Shown: positions 15,719 to 22,627 of the stretch, in pieces
Numbering within the stretch: position 1 is the stretch's first letter
Layout of the letters: the number at the start of each line of letters is the position of its first letter
DNA from: CAZDXJ01 sp964509475
Lineage (GTDB): Bacteria; Pseudomonadota; Gammaproteobacteria; Methylococcales; Methylomonadaceae
DNA length: 27,968 nucleotides
Direction: 5' to 3'
Assembly (NCBI GenBank): GCA_964509475.1
Contig: CAZDXJ010000033.1
Span: 1-27,968 of the forward strand
Made by a program: the position numbers and the translations under genes
Notes under the pieces: model-generated
The model's input: only the letters and a program-made list of their open reading frames with translations
The model's database searches: none
What the model was told of the DNA's origin: nothing

Positions 15719-17995
15719 ATGATTCAGGAAAAATCAAGTTGGAAAAAATGGCGTCTGCTTACTCATAATGGTCGACATATCTGGGCTTTCAAGCCAAAAT
15801 CCACAAACATCAACGATCATTTGCAATCCATAAAGAATTTTACTGATGAAGAAATCAAAGGGTTCAAGAAAGATTTTTATTTTGATAAAAGCAACAACCC
15901 CAATTCTGCCGATAAAGTATTCCGATCCCAGTTTTTAGCTCTCAATTCTAATACATTTACCGGTCAGGTGCCACAAGCAGATAATAATAAACAAAAAAAT
16001 GCAGACCATGCCGTGCTTGCCGGCATCCATTATTTTTCCCGCCTGCAAAGCGAAGAGGGCCACTGGCCCGGCGATTACGGCGGGCCAATGTTTTTATTAC
16101 CCGGTTTGATTATCGCCTCCACAATTTCCAGAACCCCTTTTCCACGCCCCCATCAGGAAATGATGAAGATCTATCTCTATAATCACCAAAATGACGATGG
16201 TGGCTGGGGTATGCATATCGAAGGAAATTCGACGATGTTTGGCACGGTCATGCAATATGTCTGCCTGCGCTTGCTGGGCGAATCTGCGAAAAACCCGAAC
16301 TTGCAAAAAGCACGCTTATGGATTAAACAACATGGGGGGGCAACCGGGATACCCTCCTGGGGTAAATTCTATTTGTCGATTCTGAACCTGTACGACTGGG
16401 ACGGTTTTAACAGTTTGTTCCCTGAAATGTGGCTGTTGCCCAAAGGACTGCCTGTACACCCCTGGCGCTATTGGTGCCATAGCCGCATGGTTTATTTGCC
16501 TATGGCCTATTGCTACGGCAAGCGCGTTAAAATGCCGGCAAATGATCTCATCTCTGCCCTGCGTGAAGAAATTTATATCGAAAAATTTGCCGATATCGAC
16601 TGGCCCAAACAAAGAGACCGGGTTTGTCATACCGATATTTATACAATTCAGTCGCCGGTATTGAAAATAATGAATTTCATGACTAACGGCTATGAAAAGT
16701 GCAAAATCACGGTGTTGCGGAACAAGGCCATGCAATTCATCCTGGCTTATTTGAATGCCGAAGACGAACAAACCGACTCTATCGATATCGGCCCGGTCAA
16801 CCAGGCGATTAATTCCATTTGCATCTGGCACGCTCACGGCAAAAACTCCAGGCAATTTCAAAATCATGTCAAGCGCTGGTACGATTATCTGTGGATTGCT
16901 GAAGATGGCATGAAAATGTGCGGTTACAATGGCTCCCAACTCTGGGATACCGCGTTCGCCACCCGCGCCATTCTGGAAAGCGATCTGGGACTTGCATTCA
17001 AACAGACACTGGAAAAAAGTTACCGCTTTATTGATTATGCACAAATAAAACAGCAACATCCAAGCCACGAAGCCTTCTTTCGTTTCCCCATGCTAGGCAG
17101 TTGGCCGTTTTCCACACCGGAAAACGGCTGGCCGGTTGCCGACTGCACGGCTGAAGGGTTAAGTGCCCTGTTTGCCTTGCAGGACAGCGGTCTACTGGAT
17201 AAACCCTTTCCTGAACATCGCATTCGACAAGCGGTGGATCGGCTTCTGGCCTGGCAAAACAAAGACGGCGGCTGGCCAACCTATGAACCCGCACGCGCCC
17301 CCAAATGGCTGGAGAAACTCAACCCATCGGAAGTGTTTGCTGATATCATGATTGATTATTCCTGGACGGAATGCACCTCCGCCTGCATCCAGGCGCTGGT
17401 CGAATTTCAGGAACGTTATCCAGATTACTGCAACCGGCAAATCCATACCGCCATCCAGCAAGGCTTGCGTTTTATTCTGCAACAACAACGCCAGGATGGT
17501 TCCTGGTATGGAGGCTGGGCGGTTTGTTTCACCTATGCTACCTGGTTTGCCATCGAAGCCCTGCACAAGGCGAAAAACAAGGATTATTACGATGATGCAA
17601 TACTGGCACAGAGCATCGAAAACGGCTGTGATTTCTTGTTGGCCCGGCAAAAACCGGACGGTGGTTGGGGGGAAACCTTCAAATCCTGCTCGGAAAAGAT
17701 TTATTCAGAGGCCGAAACATCCCAGGTTGTCAATACCGCCTGGGCACTGCTGGCGTTACAGGCTGTCGATCATCCAGACAAGAACGCAATTGTCAAAGGC
17801 ATCAGTTTATTGATTCGACGGCAAAGTGCCGATGGCGATTGGGATCAGGAAAATATATCCGGCGTATTCAATTACAATTGTATGATTACCTACAGCAACT
17901 ACCGTAATATTTTCCCTATCTGGGCATTGAGCCGGTACTATCGAATGGAATCACCAAAACGGGAAACAGTCTATTTCCCAGGCCGCTACAAATAA
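15719..17995 (+). CDS. Oxidosqualene cyclase (lanosterol synthase-like)
   Basis: This triterpene cyclase folds 2,3-oxidosqualene into a tetracyclic sterol. From this ATG it has 758 residues, the normal OSC size; a TTG at 15695 would add eight. Neither start has a strong ribosome-binding site. The protonating aspartate is in VADCTAEG (473-480, Asp475), with the supporting Cys in WTECTSA (Cys552) and His254 in YWCHSRMVYLP. Six QW repeats are visible, for example QNDDGGW, QNKDGGW, QRQDGSW and QKPDGGW. Product-control positions read Tyr403 (GYNGSQLWDTAFA), Asn469 and Val473 (NGWPVADCT). By family knowledge these pair with lanosterol rather than cycloartenol formation, although Tyr is the plant-type residue. 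DCTAE rather than DVDDTA excludes a squalene-hopene cyclase. It is divergent from squalene epoxidase. Confidence 0.94.
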   Translation: MIQEKSSWKKWRLLTHNGRHIWAFKPKSTNINDHLQSIKNFTDEEIKGFKKDFYFDKSNNPNSADKVFRSQFLALNSNTFTGQVPQADNNKQKNADHAVLAGIHYFSRLQSEEGHWPGDYGGPMFLLPGLIIASTISRTPFPRPHQEMMKIYLYNHQNDDGGWGMHIEGNSTMFGTVMQYVCLRLLGESAKNPNLQKARLWIKQHGGATGIPSWGKFYLSILNLYDWDGFNSLFPEMWLLPKGLPVHPWRYWCHSRMVYLPMAYCYGKRVKMPANDLISALREEIYIEKFADIDWPKQRDRVCHTDIYTIQSPVLKIMNFMTNGYEKCKITVLRNKAMQFILAYLNAEDEQTDSIDIGPVNQAINSICIWHAHGKNSRQFQNHVKRWYDYLWIAEDGMKMCGYNGSQLWDTAFATRAILESDLGLAFKQTLEKSYRFIDYAQIKQQHPSHEAFFRFPMLGSWPFSTPENGWPVADCTAEGLSALFALQDSGLLDKPFPEHRIRQAVDRLLAWQNKDGGWPTYEPARAPKWLEKLNPSEVFADIMIDYSWTECTSACIQALVEFQERYPDYCNRQIHTAIQQGLRFILQQQRQDGSWYGGWAVCFTYATWFAIEALHKAKNKDYYDDAILAQSIENGCDFLLARQKPDGGWGETFKSCSEKIYSEAETSQVVNTAWALLALQAVDHPDKNAIVKGISLLIRRQSADGDWDQENISGVFNYNCMITYSNYRNIFPIWALSRYYRMESPKRETVYFPGRYK

Positions 17996-18068
17996 CCCGG
18001 CAATTAATGCGTCTTTATGACATCAGTTTTGATATTATAGCCATAAATAGCTTCTCAGGAGATGAGGG

Positions 18069-18302
18069 ATGTCCAAACCGTATGACAGTAATGCAACGCC
18101 GCTAAATACAGAACGCGATAAACTACATTTTCCGGTTCGGCTCTCCCTTCTTTGGGTTCCGCTAAATACAGAACGCGATAAACTACCGTCCTCACAGCCT
18201 CCGCCGGCACCGGCAAGAATCAAGGAAACTGGCGGCCCCAAAGGCATGGAACCCACACGCTATGGCGACTGGGAAAATCATGGCCGCTGTTTTGATTTTT
18301 AA
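18069..18302 (+). CDS. SDHAF4-like succinate dehydrogenase assembly factor (DUF1674) with in-frame repeat
   Basis: This 77-residue protein ends with KETGGPKGMEPTRYGDWE followed by NHGRCFDF, matching the C-terminal signature of SDHAF4/DUF1674. In eukaryotes SDHAF4 binds the flavinylated SdhA subunit before SdhB joins and protects it from oxidative damage. The strong AGGAG-ATGAGGG before the ATG and the position 20 bases before sdhC make it the first sdh operon gene. The N-terminal half is odd: the sequence PLNTERDKL occurs twice, 20 residues apart, encoded by two identical 28-bp repeats. The family N-terminus is normally variable and low-complexity, so the insert may be tolerated. Without the element the protein would be closer to the usual small bacterial size. 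Confidence 0.85.
   Translation: MSKPYDSNATPLNTERDKLHFPVRLSLLWVPLNTERDKLPSSQPPPAPARIKETGGPKGMEPTRYGDWENHGRCFDF
18099..18126 (+). repeat. 28-bp direct repeat, copy 1, inside the SDHAF4-like gene
   Basis: The copy runs from CCGCTAAATAC to AAACTAC and is identical base for base to the copy at 18159-18186. The start-to-start distance is exactly 60 bp, so the reading frame is kept. The intervening 32 bp encode HFPVRLSLLWV. Confidence 0.9.
18159..18186 (+). repeat. 28-bp direct repeat, copy 2, inside the SDHAF4-like gene
   Basis: This is an exact second copy of the element at 18099-18126, read in the same frame (PLNTERDKL). The flanking bases differ from copy 1 (t before, c after, versus g before, a after), so the identity is sharply bounded at 28 bp. 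Confidence 0.9.
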
Positions 18303-18322
18303 TACAACCGAAATACAAAATC

Positions 18323-18703
18323 ATGTCAACCACACCCCCTAATCGTCCATTATCCCCCCATTTACAGGTTTATAAACTGCCGCTGACGGGTCTGATTTCC
18401 ATCACCCATCGCATGACCGGTGTCTTCCTGTCTTTGGGTCTGATTCTTTTCGTTTGCATCATCAGCTCGGTCGCCAGTGGTCAGGAGTCCTATGCAAACA
18501 TGCAGGCCATTCTGGATTTTTGGCTGATTCGGCTGATTTATTGGGGCTTTGTTTATGCCCTGTTCTTTCACTTGTGTCACGGTACACGACATTTAATCTG
18601 GGACAGCGGGCAAACCTTTGAACACGCCACCTTACAGCAATACGCCCTGTATGAATTGGCCGCATCGCTGATTCTAACCTTGTTTACTTTTATCATTGCC
18701 TAA
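18323..18703 (+). CDS. sdhC: Succinate dehydrogenase cytochrome b556 subunit SdhC
   Basis: This membrane anchor of complex II binds heme b and helps form the quinone site. The 126-residue protein starts with RPLSPHLQVYKLPLTGLISITHRMTG in family style, where Ser26 and Arg30 fit the quinone-site residues of E. coli SdhC. It has three membrane helices. The heme ligand is His83 in FFHLCHGTRHLIWD, aligned with E. coli His84. The start has little ribosome-binding sequence. It follows the SDHAF4-like gene by 20 bases and ends four bases before sdhD. Confidence 0.95.
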   Translation: MSTTPPNRPLSPHLQVYKLPLTGLISITHRMTGVFLSLGLILFVCIISSVASGQESYANMQAILDFWLIRLIYWGFVYALFFHLCHGTRHLIWDSGQTFEHATLQQYALYELAASLILTLFTFIIA

Positions 18704-18707
18704 GCCT

Positions 18708-19088
18708 ATGGATTATCGATCGCCTCTAGCCAAAGTTCGCGGACTCGGCTCAGCCAAAGCTGGAACAAGCCATTGGTGGATGCAACGGATCAGCGCCGTC
18801 AGTCTGATTCCCTTGAGTTTTTGGCAACTCACCCTGCTCAACCTCTGTTTTAACGCGCCTTATCAGGACACCGTACAATGGCTGGCCTCGCCGCTCAACA
18901 GCGCGGCGATCATCGCCTGGGTTGTTGCCGCCTTCTATCACGCAGCGCTCGGTCTGCAAGTGGTCATCGAAGATTATGTCCATCATCAAGGCTGCAAAAT
19001 CCTGTCGATCTGGGCCGTTTACCTCGGTTTTATTTTTTTCGGGCTGATCGCCTTGATCGCCCTGTTGCGCATTACATTAGCAGGTTAA
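18708..19088 (+). CDS. sdhD: Succinate dehydrogenase hydrophobic anchor subunit SdhD
   Basis: This second membrane anchor of complex II has 126 residues from the ATG at 18708. A TTG at 18696 in the same frame overlaps sdhC and is unlikely. It has three hydrophobic helices. The conserved segment AFYHAALGLQVVIEDYVHH carries His78, the expected second heme ligand, and Asp89-Tyr90, matching the DY pair whose tyrosine contacts quinone in E. coli. The N-terminal GLGSAKAGTSHWWMQRISA motif is characteristic of the proteobacterial SdhD family. sdhA begins three bases after the stop. Confidence 0.94.
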   Translation: MDYRSPLAKVRGLGSAKAGTSHWWMQRISAVSLIPLSFWQLTLLNLCFNAPYQDTVQWLASPLNSAAIIAWVVAAFYHAALGLQVVIEDYVHHQGCKILSIWAVYLGFIFFGLIALIALLRITLAG

Positions 19089-19091
19089 ATC

Positions 19092-20876
19092 ATGTCTTCC
19101 GCCTACAAAATTATCGAACATCAATATGATGTGGTTGTCGTTGGCGCCGGTGGCGCGGGTCTGCGCGCCACCTTCGGGATGGTTGAAAAAGGGCTGAAAA
19201 CCGCCTGTATCAGTAAGGTCTTCCCAACCCGCAGTCATACCGTCGCCGCCCAAGGCGGCATCAGCGCCGCCCTGGGCAATATGGGCGAAGACGACTGGCG
19301 TTTTCATATGTACGATACGGTCAAAGGATCGGATTGGCTGGGCGATCAGGATGCCATTGAATACATGTGCCGCGAAGCCATTCCGGCAGTGCTGGAACTG
19401 GAACATTACGGGGTGCCCTTCTCGCGTACTCCGGAAGGTAAAATCTACCAACGCGCTTTTGGCGGCATGACCGCGCATTATGGCAAAAGCCTGGCACAGC
19501 GCACCTGCGCCGCCGCCGATGTTACCGGTCATGCCATTTTGCATACCCTGTATCAACAGGCGATCAAACATGATGCCGAATTTTTTGTCGAATACATCGC
19601 CCTGGATTTGATTATGGATGGCGAACACTGCCGCGGCGTTCTGGCCTGGTGTCTGGAAGACGGCACTTTGCATTTGTTCCGGGGTCATCAAACGGTATTA
19701 GCCACCGGCGGTTACGGGCGCACCTATTTTTCCTGTACCTCGGCGCATACGGTAACCGGAGATGGCAATGCCATGGTTTTGCGTGCCGGTTTGCCCTTGC
19801 AGGATATGGAATTCATCCAGTTTCACCCCACCGGTATTTATGGCGCCGGTTGCCTGATTACCGAAGGGGTACGCGGCGAAGGCGGTTACCTGACCAATTC
19901 CGAAGGCGAACGCTTTATGGAACGATACGCGCCAACCGCCAAGGATTTAGCCTCGCGTGATGTTGTCAGCCGGGCCATGACCATCGAAATCAACGAAGGC
20001 CGTGGCGTCGGTCCCGACAAGGATCACATTTATTTGCATATCGAACATCTGGATCCAAAACTGATTCATGAGCGCCTGCCCGGTATTGCCGAAACCTCAC
20101 GTATCTTCGCCAGTATCGATGTAACCCGCCAACCGATACCCGTCATTCCAACCGCGCATTACAATATGGGCGGTATTCCAACCAATTACAAAACCGAAGT
20201 TGTTACCTTAAAAGACGGCAACCCGGATCATGTGGTTCCCGGTCTGATGGCAATTGGTGAAACCGCCTGCGTTTCCGTACACGGTGCCAACCGCCTCGGA
20301 TCCAATTCCCTGCTCGATATCATTGTCTTTGGCCGTTCTGCGGCTTTACGCTGTGCCAAACTGATCAAACCCGGCATGAGGCATAAACCCTTGCCCAAAG
20401 ACGCTTGCGATTGCGCCCTGGAACGCTTTGACAGGATTCGCCAGGCACGTGGTTCCCTCAAAACCGCTGAAATTCGCCTGAACATGCAAAAAACCATGCA
20501 AAGCAAGGCGGCGGTCTTCCGTACCGAAAAAACCTTGCAGGAAGGCATCCAGGCCATGGATGACATCGCCCGCTCTTTCGCTGAGGTTCAGGTCAATGAC
20601 CCATCCCTGATCTGGAATACCGATCTGGTGGAAACCCTGGAACTGGACAACCTGTTGGCCCAGGCCAAAATGGCCATTCACGCCGCCGGTAACCGCACCG
20701 AAAGCCGGGGCGGACATGCCCGCGAAGACTACCCTGATCGTGATGATAAACACTGGTTGAAACATACCCTGACCTGGCTGACGGGCGATCAGGTCAAAAT
20801 CGATTACCGGCCTGTACATTTATTTACATTGACGGATGAGGTCGATGTCTTTCCACCAAAAAAGAGGGTTTACTGA
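19092..20876 (+). CDS. sdhA: Succinate dehydrogenase flavoprotein subunit SdhA
   Basis: This catalytic subunit of complex II oxidises succinate to fumarate. The 594-residue length is standard. The FAD fold VVVVGAGGAGLRA (14-26) is followed by FPTRSHTVAAQGG, where His49 is the expected covalent FAD attachment. Substrate-site segments HPTGIYGAGCLITEGVRGEGG and SRDVVSRAMTIE carry the conserved active-site arginine and histidines. The C-terminus, with TESRGGHAREDYPDRDD and HWLKHT, fits the family. Its stop overlaps the sdhB start by one base (TGATG). Flavinylation would be assisted by SdhE, encoded two genes downstream. Confidence 0.98.
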   Translation: MSSAYKIIEHQYDVVVVGAGGAGLRATFGMVEKGLKTACISKVFPTRSHTVAAQGGISAALGNMGEDDWRFHMYDTVKGSDWLGDQDAIEYMCREAIPAVLELEHYGVPFSRTPEGKIYQRAFGGMTAHYGKSLAQRTCAAADVTGHAILHTLYQQAIKHDAEFFVEYIALDLIMDGEHCRGVLAWCLEDGTLHLFRGHQTVLATGGYGRTYFSCTSAHTVTGDGNAMVLRAGLPLQDMEFIQFHPTGIYGAGCLITEGVRGEGGYLTNSEGERFMERYAPTAKDLASRDVVSRAMTIEINEGRGVGPDKDHIYLHIEHLDPKLIHERLPGIAETSRIFASIDVTRQPIPVIPTAHYNMGGIPTNYKTEVVTLKDGNPDHVVPGLMAIGETACVSVHGANRLGSNSLLDIIVFGRSAALRCAKLIKPGMRHKPLPKDACDCALERFDRIRQARGSLKTAEIRLNMQKTMQSKAAVFRTEKTLQEGIQAMDDIARSFAEVQVNDPSLIWNTDLVETLELDNLLAQAKMAIHAAGNRTESRGGHAREDYPDRDDKHWLKHTLTWLTGDQVKIDYRPVHLFTLTDEVDVFPPKKRVY

Positions 20877-21661
20877 TGGTTGCATTTAACTTGCCTAAAA
20901 ACTCCATTCCCCAACCCGGAAAAACATTCACGGCGCCTGAAGGCGCAACCCGTATCCGTCGTTTTGAAATCTACCGATGGAATCCGGACAGCAGCGACAA
21001 TCCACGCATTGACGTTTACGAAATCGACAGGGATCGTTGCGGCCCCAAGGTGCTGGATGCCATCCTCAAAATCAAAAACGAAATTGACACCACCCTGGCT
21101 TTCCGCCGTTCCTGCCGCGAGGGCGTATGCGGTTCCTGCGCCATGAATATCAACGGCAAAAACACCCTGGCCTGTATCAGTTCGATTGACGATTACCCTG
21201 ATCCGATCAAAATTTTCCCTCTGCCGCATATGCAGGTTATCAAGGATTTAATTCCGGATATGACGCATTTTTTCGCCCAATACGCATCGATTAAACCCTG
21301 GATAGAAACCCAAACCCCGGCACCCGCCGATGCCGAGCGTCTGCAAAGCCGGGAAGATCGCGCCAAACTTGATGGACTCTACGAATGCGTACTCTGTGCC
21401 TGCTGCTCCACCAGTTGTCCCAGTTATTGGTGGAACAGTGAGCGTTATCTGGGACCGGCCGTCTTGTTACAAGCCTATCGCTGGCTCAATGACAGCCGTG
21501 ATGAAAATACCGGCGAACGTCTGGATGATCTGGAAGACCCGTTCAAACTGTACCGTTGCCACACCATCATGAATTGCACCGATACCTGTCCAAAAGGTTT
21601 GAATCCGGCCAAAGCCATTGCCGAAATCAAAAAAATGCTGCTGCAACGTCAGCAAGGCTGA
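20876..21661 (+). CDS. sdhB: Succinate dehydrogenase iron-sulfur subunit SdhB
   Basis: This subunit relays electrons from FAD to quinone through three iron-sulfur clusters. The 261 residues include the [2Fe-2S] cysteines Cys80, Cys85, Cys88 and Cys100 (SCREGVCGSCAMN to LAC). The ferredoxin-like part has YECVLCACCSTSCPSYWWN (Cys171, 174, 177, 181) and CHTIMNCTDTCPKGLNP (Cys228, 234, 238) for the [4Fe-4S] and [3Fe-4S] centres. All expected cysteines are present. Starts and stops overlap by one base at both ends (sdhA and sdhE), so translation is tightly coupled. Confidence 0.98.
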   Translation: MVAFNLPKNSIPQPGKTFTAPEGATRIRRFEIYRWNPDSSDNPRIDVYEIDRDRCGPKVLDAILKIKNEIDTTLAFRRSCREGVCGSCAMNINGKNTLACISSIDDYPDPIKIFPLPHMQVIKDLIPDMTHFFAQYASIKPWIETQTPAPADAERLQSREDRAKLDGLYECVLCACCSTSCPSYWWNSERYLGPAVLLQAYRWLNDSRDENTGERLDDLEDPFKLYRCHTIMNCTDTCPKGLNPAKAIAEIKKMLLQRQQG

Positions 21662-21954
21662 TGGACAATATCGACCGGTTGCGCTGGCGATGCCGCCGGG
21701 GAAGCCTGGAACTGGATTTATTGCTTGAACGCTATCTTGAAAACCACTATGCCTGCGCCAACGCCAATGAAAAGAAAGTTTTTCAGCAACTGCTCAAACT
21801 GGAAGACAGCGAACTCCTGCCTTATCTGATGGGTGAAAAGAGGCCCGGCAACGAATCCTTTATCGCTCTGATCAATAAAATTCGCAGACAACCTGAACCC
21901 GTAACCTCGATCTGCGGATTGCCTGATGGCTTGACGAGTTTGAACAAACCTTAA
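21661..21954 (+). CDS. sdhE: FAD assembly factor SdhE
   Basis: SdhE (SDHAF2/YgfY family) promotes covalent attachment of FAD to SdhA. The 97-residue protein from the ATG at 21661 contains RLRWRCRRGSLELDLLLERY, with the invariant RGxxExD motif at 13-19, followed by the family's helical part (ELLPYLMGEKRP). It starts in the last base of sdhB. A longer frame from 21556 runs through sdhB and is rejected. The tail after about residue 80 is slightly longer than E. coli SdhE and proline/serine rich. Having this gene in the sdh operon agrees with its role. Confidence 0.93.
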   Translation: MDNIDRLRWRCRRGSLELDLLLERYLENHYACANANEKKVFQQLLKLEDSELLPYLMGEKRPGNESFIALINKIRRQPEPVTSICGLPDGLTSLNKP

Positions 21955-21991
21955 TGCAGTTGTAAACCTATTACACCCAGGAGACATAACA

Positions 21992-22582
21992 ATCAAATAT
22001 CTTTGGATCAGTATTTTTGTTATCGTTTTTGTTTGGTCGGGAATTAACCCAAAAGATCAATTCACTTGGGTTCTCGAAGTTTTTCCTGCATTTGTCGGCG
22101 CTCTGGTGCTGGCATTTACATACCGCTCATTTCAGCTTACACCATTGCTTTATATATTGATCCTGGTGCATAGCATCATTCTGATGATAGGCGGACATTT
22201 CACTTATGCCGAAGTACCAATATTCGATATTTTGAGCAATTTATCCGACTCATCGCGTAACAACTATGACAAACTCGGTCACTTCGCTCAAGGATTCACA
22301 CCAGCACTGATCACCAGAGAAATTGTGTCGAGAAAAAACATAATTCAGGAAGGCGCATGGCGGACATTTTTTACAGTGTCCTTTTGTCTGGCATTCAGTG
22401 CATTCTATGAATTAATTGAATGGTGGATAGCCCTGGCGGCAGGCGAAAATGCAGATGCATTTTTAGGGACCCAAGGTTACGTCTGGGACACTCAATCCGA
22501 TATGGCTTTCGCATTGTTAGGTGCAATCGTGGCTTTATTGAGTTTGAGCAAATTACATGACAGCCAGCTTAAAAAGCTATAA
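21992..22582 (+). CDS. DUF2238 (YjdF-like) inner-membrane protein, apparent AUC start
   Basis: This 196-residue protein has about six hydrophobic segments. LVHSIILMIGGHFTYAEVP, YDKLGHFAQGFTPALI, FYELIEWW and GYVWDTQSDM match the DUF2238 (YjdF) family, whose function is unknown. Family members start with a helix followed by NPxDxFTWxLEVxP. That part is present (GINPKDQFTWVLEVFPAF) but has no in-frame ATG, GTG or TTG before it back to a stop at 21941. An AGGAG at 21979-21983 sits eight bases before an ATC codon at 21992, so AUC initiation, or a single-base change from ATG, is the best reading. The first standard start, GTG at 22106, would lose 38 residues and a helix. It lies 37 bases after sdhE. 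Confidence 0.8.
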   Translation: MKYLWISIFVIVFVWSGINPKDQFTWVLEVFPAFVGALVLAFTYRSFQLTPLLYILILVHSIILMIGGHFTYAEVPIFDILSNLSDSSRNNYDKLGHFAQGFTPALITREIVSRKNIIQEGAWRTFFTVSFCLAFSAFYELIEWWIALAAGENADAFLGTQGYVWDTQSDMAFALLGAIVALLSLSKLHDSQLKKL

Positions 22583-22627
22583 CCTGAACGCCATGCCGAT
22601 GGTCAAAACTTCAATTTCACCTTGCAA

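Noticed and set aside
16316..17068. 250-residue open frame antisense to the oxidosqualene cyclase
   Set aside because: The cyclase is supported by catalytic motifs and QW repeats; the antisense frame shows no domain features.
15719..17995. Squalene-hopene cyclase as identity of the cyclase
   Set aside because: The acid motif is DCTAE, typical of oxidosqualene cyclases, in place of DVDDTA, and the partner gene is a squalene epoxidase.
18099..18186. Two 28-bp repeats with a 32-bp spacer, the same dimensions as a type I-F CRISPR unit
   Set aside because: Only two repeats exist, they are in frame within an SDHAF4-like gene, the repeat has no I-F-type internal palindrome, and no cas genes are present.
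22106..22582. GTG at 22106 as start of the DUF2238 protein
   Set aside because: It removes a conserved helix and motif and has no ribosome site near it, whereas AGGAG lies before the ATC at 21992.
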